Shown: piece by piece, positions 1-9,000 of the stretch
How positions within the stretch are numbered: position 1 is the first letter of the stretch
How the letters are laid out: every line of letters starts with the position of its first letter
Source: Psychrobacter sp.
GTDB taxonomy: Bacteria; Pseudomonadota; Gammaproteobacteria; Pseudomonadales; Moraxellaceae
Direction: 5' to 3'
Length of the DNA: 46,331 nt
Assembly: GCA_018260445.1 (NCBI GenBank)
Contig: JAGLBE010000022.1
Coordinates: 1-46,331 of the forward strand
Notes under the pieces: model-generated
Database searches by the model: none
What the model saw: only the letters and a program-made list of their open reading frames with translations
What the model was told of the DNA's origin: nothing
Position numbers and translations under genes: made by a program

Positions 1-161
1 TAAGGCGGCTTATTTCTAGTTCGTTTAGCTTCTAGGTTAGCTTCCCAATTTTGGATAGTTCTGGTGCTAACGCTATATAACTTAGACGCTTTACGGTAGC
101 TTAAGTTGTCTGTTTCCATGCTTTTTAAGACTTGTTTGCGAAAATCGAGTGAGTAAGTCAT
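1..161 (-). mobile_element. IS630-family transposase, N-terminal part only (runs off window)
   Basis: Read on the minus strand, an ATG at 161 opens a frame that continues past base 1, giving 53 visible residues beginning MTYSLDFRKQVLKSME. The visible part is a helix-turn-helix of the kind found at the start of IS630/Tc1-type transposases: a basic first helix, then a segment reading SYRKASKLYSVSTRTIQNWE, which is the typical recognition-helix pattern. The catalytic DDE part lies outside the window, so whether the element is intact is unknown. The element's end should lie a short way upstream of the start codon, probably between 162 and about 240, but with only one end visible I cannot define the terminal repeat. 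IS630 elements duplicate a TA target. Family assignment rests on the HTH alone. Confidence 0.75.
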
Positions 162-649
162 AAGGTTTATTCTGGTTGAGTTAATTTGTTATTGTAGCGC
201 TTTTATGTGGTATTGACTATAGCAATCAAGACCTCGAATGTTTAACACTGGCAATAAATGGAATAAATAGTGATAAATAATACACTGTAATAAGTTATCA
301 AAGCACTTAACGGCTTATTTATTTTATTAACCATAATAAATAAGGTTATCATGACAGCACTTTATGTCAATACCTACTTATTATAATAGGCCAGCTTTTT
401 TAGATGGTTTAGATGGTTCTTTAACTATCAGTATATTACTTGCGCAATGTCATCTAAAACAGTCCAAAACTATTTAAAATAGCCTAAGCAAAAAATACAC
501 AGCCGCGAACTACTAATTGTTAAATTCAAATTATCGGATAAATTATGGCGCCAGTTTTATTAAAGAGTGACGCCATGCTGCCTATTTTTGTTAAGGCAAA
601 ACCCTGTATACTAAATTGATATGACTTAATAATAGTTAGGACAAAGGAT
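162..649. other. Gene-free stretch between the IS630 fragment and the MFS gene
   Basis: This AT-rich stretch holds no open frame with gene character. It should include the terminus of the IS630 element in its first part. A perfect 10-base inverted repeat lies at 314-323 and 335-344 (CTTATTTATT with an 11-base loop) but has no adjoining T-run, so it is not a convincing terminator. A TATACT hexamer at 607-612 is a possible -10 element for the MFS gene, without a good -35 at the right distance. A TTAGGA at 636-641 lies 8 bases before the MFS start. Confidence 0.5.
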
Positions 650-1897
650 ATGTCAACTGACAACATAATACTGCATGATTCGATGCAAGGCAACTCTAAC
701 AGCCCACGCTCTAAATGGTTGGTTATCATTGGTTTCTCGTTGTTATTGGGCATCAATCAATTTTTGTGGCTAAGTTTTGCTACTATTGTGATTAGCACCG
801 AGGCGCATTTTGGGGTAAGTGAATTTTTGGCCAATTTGTTAACCCTCATGTTTCCTATTGTGTTTGTCCTACTCTCCATACCGTCCGGCAAACTGCTTGA
901 CAATATTGGCTATAAAAAGGTGGTCAGTTTTGCCGCCGTATTCATGCTAGTAGGTGCTATCGTGCGCTGGTTAGGTGCTGACAATTATTGGATAGTCTTT
1001 GTTGGCCAACTGTTGATAGCCATCACCCAGCCATATATCACCAATGCCATTAACCAAGTAACCACCGACTGGTTTGATAAATCGCAAATAGCGACCGTAA
1101 CAGGGGTCATTATGGGCGGTATGTTTTTAGCCACCGCCTTAGGCGCATTTGCTTCGGCACCTTTAGTGACCGCGTTCGGCTTTAGCGGCATGTTGCTTAT
1201 CAACGTGGTACTCACCGCCATCGCCGTGGGCGCTTTTTTACTATTTGTGGCCGAAAAACCACGACTGATTGAAGTGGCCATCTCGTTACCCGACTTACCC
1301 GGCATTGGCTCGCTGCTAAAAAACAGGCGCTTATGGCGCATCTCTTGGGTCATTTTTATTGCTATGGGCTATTTTAATGGAATAAGCAACTGGATTGCGC
1401 CCATTCTTGCCCCTAGAGGCATTAGCGAGATGAGCGCGGGCACGATTACGGCGATGTTGCTAGTGGGCGGTATTTTAGGTGCGCTTACCATACCGCTATT
1501 GTCAGATTACCTCAAAAAGCGGCGTATTTTTTTAATAGCCGCTACCCTAGTGGGGGCGATGGCGACGTATCCGTTACTGTATACGGCATCGGGAAATGCG
1601 GCATTATGGGTGAGCTTTATACTCGGGTTTTTTTTGCTGGCAGGCTACCCGTTACTGATTGCTGCTGCAGAAGATGCTGTCCATCCTTCACAATCGGCCA
1701 AAGCGGTTGCTATGCTGATGATGATGGGCAATTTGGGCGGGGTTATCCTGGTGTTACTGATGCAGGGGGTTAAGGGGATGGCTGGCAGTTGGCAACCAAG
1801 TGGCTGGGTATTAATTGCCGCCGTCGCTATTGCCGTCTTTTTGGTACTAAACATTCAGGATGATGAGACTAACCCAGCCCTATCAGCTAATCACTAA
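650..1897 (+). CDS. MFS transporter, 12-helix, substrate unknown
   Basis: The 415-residue product is a major facilitator superfamily carrier of the inner membrane. A polar N-terminus of about 22 residues is followed by regularly spaced hydrophobic segments, consistent with 12 membrane helices and a central loop near residues 205-225. The loop between helices 2 and 3 carries the MFS signature in the form SGKLLDNIGYKK (the family's GxLxDrxGrk motif). The helix-7 region contains GNISNWIAP-like polar positions, which may line the substrate path, but I cannot name a substrate. The start at 650 is preceded by TTAGGA with 8-base spacing. The gene faces the DUF389 gene, and their stop codons are only 18 bases apart with no clear terminator between them. 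It could be called an FLVCR- or NarK-like carrier by homology, but I do not see enough to choose. Confidence 0.85.
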   Translation: MSTDNIILHDSMQGNSNSPRSKWLVIIGFSLLLGINQFLWLSFATIVISTEAHFGVSEFLANLLTLMFPIVFVLLSIPSGKLLDNIGYKKVVSFAAVFMLVGAIVRWLGADNYWIVFVGQLLIAITQPYITNAINQVTTDWFDKSQIATVTGVIMGGMFLATALGAFASAPLVTAFGFSGMLLINVVLTAIAVGAFLLFVAEKPRLIEVAISLPDLPGIGSLLKNRRLWRISWVIFIAMGYFNGISNWIAPILAPRGISEMSAGTITAMLLVGGILGALTIPLLSDYLKKRRIFLIAATLVGAMATYPLLYTASGNAALWVSFILGFFLLAGYPLLIAAAEDAVHPSQSAKAVAMLMMMGNLGGVILVLLMQGVKGMAGSWQPSGWVLIAAVAIAVFLVLNIQDDETNPALSANH

Positions 1898-1915
1898 ACT
1901 GTTATCTTTGCCTGA

Positions 1916-3892
1916 TTAATTGGCATTTTCTGTGTTCAGTATGGCCGCATCGGTTTTATCAAGGCTGCCATTAAAGTCGGGGCTGGAATCAATCACCACA
2001 ACAGGCATATAGCGTAGTTGGATACGCACCGGCAAATCATCAGCGTACTTTTCAAGTTTACGCTTTGAAATAATATTTTCAAGATGCTTGGCATCGATGG
2101 ACGATGGGCGAGTCTCCCCCCGTATAACGGCCCGTATCATCTGATAATCTTCTTTTTTAACAAACTGAGTGGCGGTTAGCGCATTGCCTTTGTCAATAAA
2201 ATAGCTGTTAATGGTTTCTTTTACTTCATTCTCAAAGGTTTGTTTTTTAGAGATGATGTTTAAGTTATAGCTTAAATAACTGCCAATACCCGACAGCAAT
2301 ATTAACGGGACGGCATTACGCCGGCAAAAGGCGATAAAGGGATGCGTTTTGTAGTCCTCAACCATTAAGCGCCTAAAGCCTGCAAACCATAGCACCAATG
2401 CATTGGTAAATTGAATGGCGATAATGTTGGTAATGGCGAGGAGTAGCGCCCCAAAACCTAGCCGAGCCTCCCCATGGGCAAATAAAATACCACTGGCCGC
2501 TAAGGGGGGCACTAAAGCCGTTGCCACTGCCACGCCCACCACGGCGACGGATAAATTGGGCGATATCATGGCATAGGCACCTGCCATACCGCCGGCTAAG
2601 GCAATCATTAAGTCCATCGAGGTCGGCTGGGTACGCGACAGTATCTCGCTACTAAGCGGCATATCCTCGTGCAGCCAGCCCACAATCAACCCGACCAACA
2701 CCACCATCGTGCCGCCCGCCAGTACGGTCAATAGCGATTTGCGCAAAAAAGGCATACGATAGTCAATAGTCGCCAAAGCTACGCCACTTATGGGTCCAAG
2801 CATCATGGCTACTAGCATGGCGCCAATGACTACCGCAGCAGAATTCACCACCAGCCCATAACTGGCAATAATGGCGGATAAGGCGTTCATAATAAAATAC
2901 ATGCGGCTGGGCAAGGCATTGGCCTCAATGCTGACTCGAATACCCTGATAATCAATCTCAACTTGGCTTTCTTGTTCGGCCAAAAATTGCTTATAGGCTT
3001 CAAGCTTGGCCTCTTTAACCTTACGTTGCTCTTCCTCGATAAGCTCAAGGGCTTCTGGGTCTAAATCGTTGGTATCAATATCTGTATCAGGGTCACTATG
3101 CTTATCAGAGTCGTTATCAAAGTCGTTATCAAAGTCGTTATCAGAGTCGTTATCAGAGTCGTTATCAGAGTCGTTGTAAAAGTCGTTAACTAAGTCATCA
3201 TCTAAGTTGTCATTTAAGTCATCAGCATGATTGGCAACATTGGCAACATTGGCAACAAGGTGATCAGTCGCTAAACTGGCGGCAATTTCGGGGCTTAAGG
3301 TTTCTGGTATGGCTTCATAAATGGCGTCGTAATCGGGCAATGTAACGGGCTGTTGCCCATTGTTAAGATTCTTTGTGTCTGACGTCTTGTTAATATCCAA
3401 CAATCCTTTTTCTACCAAATCTGTAGGGGATATAGCTGATAAATCCTGTGAAGCAGCAGGGTTTTCAACCGTTTTAAAGGAGATAGGGTTATTGATAGCG
3501 GCGTGCTTGGGTGTTGTGCTGGCAAGCTTGGCATCAGGCATTTGGTCTGGTGTAATGCGGGCTGTTGTCGCTGTCGCACTGTTAGCTAAAAGATGCTGAT
3601 CGTCAATATGAAGGTTAGTAGAATGTAGGTTAGTAGAGGGTGTTGGTGCGTCATCGCTTTTTGCCACGGCGACGGCAATATCCATTTTGGGTCTTTTAGC
3701 CAAATGATGGCTGTCCATGGTGGTCAAAGGTGCCCGCCATTTAAATGGTTGATTTTCAATAGGGGTATAAGTGTTTTGAGCTAAATCGATATGATTGCCA
3801 GTATTGCCAGTATTGCTAGTATTGCCAGCGCCGCCAAACGCAGCAGCTGGCACAGGGTAAAAGGTAATGGGTTTAGCGGGAGGGATTGTCAT
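1916..3892 (-). CDS. DUF389 membrane protein with long acidic repeat-rich N-terminal extension
   Basis: The C-terminal half is a DUF389 (TIGR00341-like) hydrophobic domain. It starts near the segment VEIDYQGIRVSIEANALPS and continues with about six membrane helices, including the glycine-rich stretches GAMLVAMMLGPISG, LAGGMAGAYAMISPNLS and VGVAVATALVPPLAASG that are typical of the family. Function of DUF389 proteins is not established. Ahead of it lie about 310 residues with no recognisable fold: a Thr/Asn/Pro-rich first part, then a strongly acidic Asp/Asn/Ser run built from a 12-base repeat, then a charged segment rich in Glu and Lys that is probably helical. I chose the ATG at 3892; a TTG 18 bases upstream is also open. 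Neither has a strong ribosome site, and an ATG about 37 residues further in cannot be excluded. A C-terminal soluble part of about 110 residues follows the last helix. It converges on the upstream MFS gene. Confidence 0.85.
   Translation of the reverse strand: MTIPPAKPITFYPVPAAAFGGAGNTSNTGNTGNHIDLAQNTYTPIENQPFKWRAPLTTMDSHHLAKRPKMDIAVAVAKSDDAPTPSTNLHSTNLHIDDQHLLANSATATTARITPDQMPDAKLASTTPKHAAINNPISFKTVENPAASQDLSAISPTDLVEKGLLDINKTSDTKNLNNGQQPVTLPDYDAIYEAIPETLSPEIAASLATDHLVANVANVANHADDLNDNLDDDLVNDFYNDSDNDSDNDSDNDFDNDFDNDSDKHSDPDTDIDTNDLDPEALELIEEEQRKVKEAKLEAYKQFLAEQESQVEIDYQGIRVSIEANALPSRMYFIMNALSAIIASYGLVVNSAAVVIGAMLVAMMLGPISGVALATIDYRMPFLRKSLLTVLAGGTMVVLVGLIVGWLHEDMPLSSEILSRTQPTSMDLMIALAGGMAGAYAMISPNLSVAVVGVAVATALVPPLAASGILFAHGEARLGFGALLLAITNIIAIQFTNALVLWFAGFRRLMVEDYKTHPFIAFCRRNAVPLILLSGIGSYLSYNLNIISKKQTFENEVKETINSYFIDKGNALTATQFVKKEDYQMIRAVIRGETRPSSIDAKHLENIISKRKLEKYADDLPVRIQLRYMPVVVIDSSPDFNGSLDKTDAAILNTENAN
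3102..3180 (-). repeat. 12-base tandem repeat in the DUF389 gene
   Basis: About six near-identical copies of the 12-base unit AGTCGTTATCAG (plus-strand reading, with A/G variation) lie end to end and encode an Asp-Asn-Asp-Ser/Phe repeat on the minus strand. Copy-number change would keep the reading frame. Shorter 9-base repeats in the same gene occur near 3231-3258 and near 3797-3830. Confidence 0.9.
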
Positions 3893-4156
3893 GAGGTGAC
3901 CTATTGTCAAAGATGTTGCACATTTTAGCCATTAATTTAAAGCTATAGCAGCCATAAGTCTATATGTCGCTGTCATTTAGAACATTTTAAAACAGTGTCT
4001 ATATGCACAGTGTCTATAAGCACAGTGTATATGCGAAGCCAATGAGGATGACTGGCCACTCTGCATCAGTTCGTTAAATAATAAAAAATACCCTTATAAA
4101 AAGTATGGAATTGGTGTATAACAGTAGATACCAATAACGTTGATAAGGAGATGAAA

Positions 4157-4423
4157 ATGAACTTTCCATTATTTAGTATGCTGTGGGCGATGTCTGCAAC
4201 GGTCATCACAGGCGTTTTGATGGTAGCAGCACTGGTGATGAATTTTGATGGCATTCCCCATATCATCGGCGTGGCCATTGTTGGGGCACTGGTGGCACTG
4301 CCAACGGCCTTATTTTTAACCAAAAAATTGGCAGTATTGTCTCAACCTAGCCTCTATAACCCCACTTACGCCTATTTAAAAACGATGGATAATAAAATGC
4401 GGGTACTAAAAAAGCCAACCTAA
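4157..4423 (+). CDS. Small two-helix inner-membrane protein, function unknown
   Basis: The 88-residue product begins MNFPLFSMLWAMSATVITG. It has two hydrophobic segments (about residues 7-29 and 36-56) separated by a short loop with an Asp and a Pro, then a basic C-terminal tail of about 30 residues. This layout suggests a helical hairpin with both ends in the cytoplasm. An AAGGAG at 4145-4150 is 6 bases before the ATG at 4157, which is why I prefer it to the ATG at 4151, which overlaps the ribosome site too closely. The last coding triplets form the left arm of the terminator at 4409-4443. Small proteins of this type occur widely in proteobacteria and have sometimes carried misleading names; I do not assign a function. 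Confidence 0.75.
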   Translation: MNFPLFSMLWAMSATVITGVLMVAALVMNFDGIPHIIGVAIVGALVALPTALFLTKKLAVLSQPSLYNPTYAYLKTMDNKMRVLKKPT

Positions 4424-4443
4424 GCGAAGAAGGTTGGCTTTTT
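4409..4443. terminator. Bidirectional terminator between the small membrane gene and the LplT-like gene
   Basis: AAAAAGCCAACC (4409-4420) pairs perfectly with GGTTGGCTTTTT (4432-4443) across an 11-base loop. The arms themselves supply a T-run on both strands, so it can end both convergent transcripts. The stop codon of the upstream gene (4421-4423) sits in the loop. Confidence 0.9.
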
Positions 4444-4484
4444 GCTGTGCTTGAAATATAACAAGGTTTCAAGTACTGACGCCG

Positions 4485-5798
4485 TTAAAGACTCGAACTT
4501 AACGCCATAGTGCCAGCATATTGTTTTAGTTTTAAGTATAAAAAGATACCAAATACAATATTAAGGATACCAGTGATTAAAAATAACTGCGGTATGCTAA
4601 GCGATAAAAGGTTTAAAATAACTATCGCAAATATCGCAGAAGAGACCATAAAAATAGCATTAAAAATGTTATTAGCACCAATGATGCGCGCCCGATGGCT
4701 CACGGGAGAATAGGCTTGCATCGAGGCGTAAAGGGGCACGATATAAATACCGCCGCTTAATCCTAACAAAAACAAGTCAGCATAGACCCTAAAGCTGCCG
4801 CTTATATTATTGAGCTCGCTGATAGTAAATAAGGTTTTTGAGTCAACATTTAGGCCAGAGAGCGAAAAGTACAAATCGATAGCAAAGACGCTTAGCCCGA
4901 CGATGCCAAAGGGTATTAATTTAAAACTCACCTGATTTTTGGTCAAGCTTTTACACAATAATGAGCCAATCGCCACGCCCACTGAAAACAAGGTGAGCAG
5001 CAATATCACGACGGACTCATCGCCGTTTAAAATCACTTTGCTAAACTCGGGAGTTTGGGTTAAAAAGGTAGCACCATAAAACCAAAACCAGCTATTGCCT
5101 AATATGATAAAAAATAACAGCGGCAACGAATACAGGTATTTGATGGTTGCCATACTGGTGGTGAAGATATTCCAATCAATCACCAAGTCGGCTTGTACTG
5201 CGGGGGTTTTGGGCACCAAACTGGCCGCAAACAGCCCCAAGATGGCAATCAGTAAAATGATTGCGCTCACCCAATACAAATAATGATCCATTTGGGTTAA
5301 AATACCGGCAAATATCATGCCTAATAAAATAGCTAATGAGGTGCCGGTTTGGAACAAGCCATTGGCGCCTACTAGCTCATCGTCACGCATGGCTTGGGGT
5401 AAATAAGCGTATTTTATCGGGCCAAAAAAGGTAGAATGAGTACCTAATAAAAACAGTGCCACAAATAAAAGCCAATATATCTCTAATATGAAGCCTATGG
5501 CAGCCAGCGCCATAATTACGATTTCAAGCACCTTGATGTTTCGAGTGAGGCGAGATTTCTCATACTTATCCGCCAATTGCCCCGCCAAAGCGGAAAACAG
5601 AAAATAGGGCAAAATAAACAGCATCGCAGCAAGGTTGTTGAGCACGCTCACCGAGGCACCAAGTTTGGCAGCCGCGGTATAGGTTAATACCAATATTAAG
5701 GCTTGCTTAAAAAAATTATCGTTAAAGGCGCCTAAAAACTGGGTAAAAAACATCGGGGTAAAACGGCGATGGCGAAAAAGATTAAATTGCGATGCCAT
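4485..5798 (-). CDS. lplT: MFS transporter of the lysophospholipid transporter (LplT) type
   Basis: The 437-residue product is an MFS carrier whose N-terminal signature (FNLFRHRRFTPMFFTQFLGA followed by FNDNFFKQAL) is characteristic of the LplT branch that moves lysophospholipids across the inner membrane for re-acylation. The conserved FGPIKYAYLPQ segment and a DELVGANGL-type motif after helix 4 support the same branch. In E. coli LplT works with the acyltransferase Aas; no aas gene or fused acyltransferase domain is visible here, so the partner must be elsewhere or absent. The start at 5798 (MASQFNLF) is preceded by AGGAAG at 7-base spacing; an upstream in-frame ATG at 5828 has no such site. 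The gene is divergent from tamA and ends at the shared terminator at 4409-4443. The gene symbol is inferred by similarity. Confidence 0.8.
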   Translation of the reverse strand: MASQFNLFRHRRFTPMFFTQFLGAFNDNFFKQALILVLTYTAAAKLGASVSVLNNLAAMLFILPYFLFSALAGQLADKYEKSRLTRNIKVLEIVIMALAAIGFILEIYWLLFVALFLLGTHSTFFGPIKYAYLPQAMRDDELVGANGLFQTGTSLAILLGMIFAGILTQMDHYLYWVSAIILLIAILGLFAASLVPKTPAVQADLVIDWNIFTTSMATIKYLYSLPLLFFIILGNSWFWFYGATFLTQTPEFSKVILNGDESVVILLLTLFSVGVAIGSLLCKSLTKNQVSFKLIPFGIVGLSVFAIDLYFSLSGLNVDSKTLFTISELNNISGSFRVYADLFLLGLSGGIYIVPLYASMQAYSPVSHRARIIGANNIFNAIFMVSSAIFAIVILNLLSLSIPQLFLITGILNIVFGIFLYLKLKQYAGTMALSSSL

Positions 5799-5978
5799 AT
5801 GACGGCTTCCTAAAAAAGTGTTTTGCATGCGTTAAGCGCCTGCAAAATAGCGTTTATCGTATTGAGTGCGGATGTTGGCTTGACTACTAAACTGCTGCTG
5901 TGTCATTGCACCTAGTTGGAGTATTATAGAATTAATTTATCACAACTGGGTGACGATTATTCGGTTAAATCATAAAGT

Positions 5979-6006
5979 ATCTATTTATCTATCTATCTAT
6001 TTATCT
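5979..6006 (+). repeat. Imperfect TCTA tetranucleotide tract upstream of tamA
   Basis: The run is made of TCTA/TTTA tetramers and lies 64-91 bases before the tamA start. An in-frame GTG at 5950 would make it coding (Ile-Tyr-Leu-Ser repeats), but that start has no ribosome site. Tetramer tracts can change frame or promoter spacing when they slip; here the copies are not all identical, which reduces slippage. Confidence 0.7.
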
Positions 6007-6069
6007 CATTATATCACCCAACGAATGTTTTCAAATTTTTTGACCCTAATCGCCTTGCAAGGATTTTTG

Positions 6070-9000
6070 ATGGCTAAGCCAATTGTCATGAGTCGCAAAC
6101 GTTGTTTGTCTGCCTCTTTAGCCTCCCCCTTATTTGTACCGCTGTCTTTTCAACCCGCAAAGCTGACGCTAAGCCTGTCTGTATGTTTTTTAGCATTCAT
6201 CAGCACTCAAGCCCAAGCCGCATCCTCATCTCAAGCTGCAACCCAAGCTGCTACCCAAGCTGCAACCCAAGCTGCAACTAAGGCGCAAACCTTAAGTTCG
6301 GCACAAAGGTTGACACAAGGGTCATCGAATGAAGCATTGGCAAATAAAGATTTGGCGGCTCAAGAAACCCAGCCGGCAGCAACGGATGCGCAGTTAGAAG
6401 AGGCCTTAGTGGCGTTAAAGCTTAAGCAAGCGGTGGAGCGCGGTCTAATTGATGAGAGTGTGTTAGCCGACTATAAGCGTGAAACCTTAGACCTGCCAAA
6501 TAGTGCTAAGGAGGCTGACAATCGTGCCAACAGCAGCACAGTACCATCAAAGCAGAAGAGCGCCAATGCGGCGCAAAAAAAGGCTACAGAGACAACAAAT
6601 AGCAGCGATACTTTTGAGCAAGCTTTTAATAAGGCGGGCATTGATGGCAAGATTGATGTTAGTGATATTATTGACAATCGTGGCGGTGTGCAGTCGCCAA
6701 GTGACATAGAACAGACGCTAGCGCAGATAGAAGCCGATGTAGGCGTCAACGTTGACACTCAGTTTGCGGCACCCGTGGCCAAGCTCGATGCGCAAACGCC
6801 GCCGCTTGGGTTTGACGCGTCGATACAGACCCTATTGCCCGTGCCTAGTAATAGACAAACACTGGGTATTGACGTCAGTGATAGACCAGTGCCAGAGTCG
6901 AATGCGGCGGCCAATAGGCCAGTCAATGCGCCTGCTCAAACGTCTAGCAATAAACCTGCTGACAACCCAAGTAAGATACTCACCAGCAGCGCTGCGCCAG
7001 TGAGCCCTGTTGATGAAGCAACGAGCAAGGCGCCGACCAATCAGACTGATAACCAAATAGCCAGCCAGCCAGCCAATCAAGCCACCAATCAAGCCACCAG
7101 CGATATTACTGGCGAGCAGATTGCTCAAGCGCAAAAAGAGGGGGATATTGCTACCGGTATCAATCCTGACCAGTACTTGCCAGAATATCAAGGCAAGAGC
7201 ATGAATGAGGCGACTGCGGGCGCGATCAGTGCCAGCGATGCCAAGGACGATACGAGTGCTGATGATGGCGTCGGCTTTTTTAAGGGGTTATACTATCGCC
7301 TGTTTAATGGTGGTTATGCGCCTTTGCCTAAACTCAAAGCCAATATCTATGTCCAAGACGAGACACGGCGTGATGCCGCTGGCCAACCGTTATTGATGAA
7401 GGCGGATAAAGACACCCAGCCTGCCAATAATATTGAAGCGGTGTTAGAAAATATCGCCGTTGAGGCTATTCAAGATTTTCCCTCCGTACTGCCAAAGCTG
7501 CGCGAAGAGGCGCTAAACGCTGCGCAAGCCGTGGGCTATTACGATGTCAAGTTACAGTTTAAACGAGAAGATAATAATACCGTAGCCGTGATTATCACCC
7601 AACTTGGCGAGCCGGTTCGGGTCAATAATAGATTGGTGGATATCCGTGGCGAGGGTGAGGATTTGGCGCAATTTAAAGCCATTGTAGAGACATCACCACC
7701 GCTACCTGGAGAGGTGTTCAACCATGGGGCCTATAAAAATATTAAAGCAGATATTGAGAAGACCACCGAGAAATTTGGTTTTTTTGATGGCCGCTGGCTT
7801 AACAGCTCGGTCGATATTATTTTGCCGGATAAAACCGCCGATATTGACCTGATTTATGATACCCAAAAACGCTATGAGTTTGGTAAGGTGGTCTTTTTTA
7901 CGATTGACCCCGATACCGGTCAATTAACCACCAATCCAGACAAATTACCGGTAGCGCCTAAATTACTGCACCAACTTTACGACTTTAAGCAGGGCGATAA
8001 GTTTTATCAGCCACTGGTTACCAGCTTTACCAACGATTTGTCAGCCACCCGTTATTTTAATATGGTCAACGTTGAGCCAATTCGACCAAGTATGAATGGC
8101 GAGGCGGAGGGTAGCCTTGCGTTTGAAGGGGTGATCGACGCTGCTCCTGATACTGGACTTGGTACTGGACTTGGTACTGGTCTTAATATAGAGGCGATAA
8201 ATGGTGACACGCAAGACGCCAATGCTAGCCCGCTGCCTGATAGTAATCACCAGACACCATCGGCAGCCAACGACATCAAACCGATACAATTTGGGATAGA
8301 CCAGCAAACCAGTGAGCGCTTACAAGCCATTGCCGATAAAGCCGAGCGCCTAAGTCGGTTACCCGACAATCAGGTACTCGATGAAAAAGACGTAGAAGCC
8401 AAAAGTTTTCTTGGTAAGCTAAGTAATGCGGTGAGTCAAGTCTTTAAGAAAATATTGCCCGATGAGGAGAAAGATTTAGCCGTAGCAGGACAATTTAACA
8501 ACGATTTAAGCGATGCGACTTTGCAAGCGCGCATTACCCCACAGCAAGTGGCAGATAGCAAACAAATCCCCTTTTATGTATTTGTGATGGCCGATAAACC
8601 CAAAGATTTAAGCCTTGGTCTTGGCTATGGGACGGATACAGGGATACGTACCGTGGCTAGATTTGATAACAACTTAATCAATCGGCAAGGGTATCAAGCT
8701 GGCGCAAGTCTTGGTATTTCGGCAATCAATCAATCGTTAGCGGTGCATGCCAGCCGTCCATGGAAGCATCCGCTCGATGATACCTTACTGGCCAACCTAA
8801 GCTTAGAGCGCGAGCTTATTAACCAAGGCGAGGGCACCTTAGACTTAACCAGCAACACCATCAAAGCAGGAGTAGCCCGCAATATCCATAGCGATTCGGG
8901 CTGGAATCGTAGCTACTCGTTAAGATACCGACTCGACCAGTTAGAAAGTGGGGTGGATGACATCAGCCGCAAAGACTTGCCAGTGCCGTTTAATCGCAAT

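Noticed and set aside
314-344. Terminator for the IS630 element
   Set aside because: The dyad is all A/T with no T-run and lies on the upstream side of the transposase gene.
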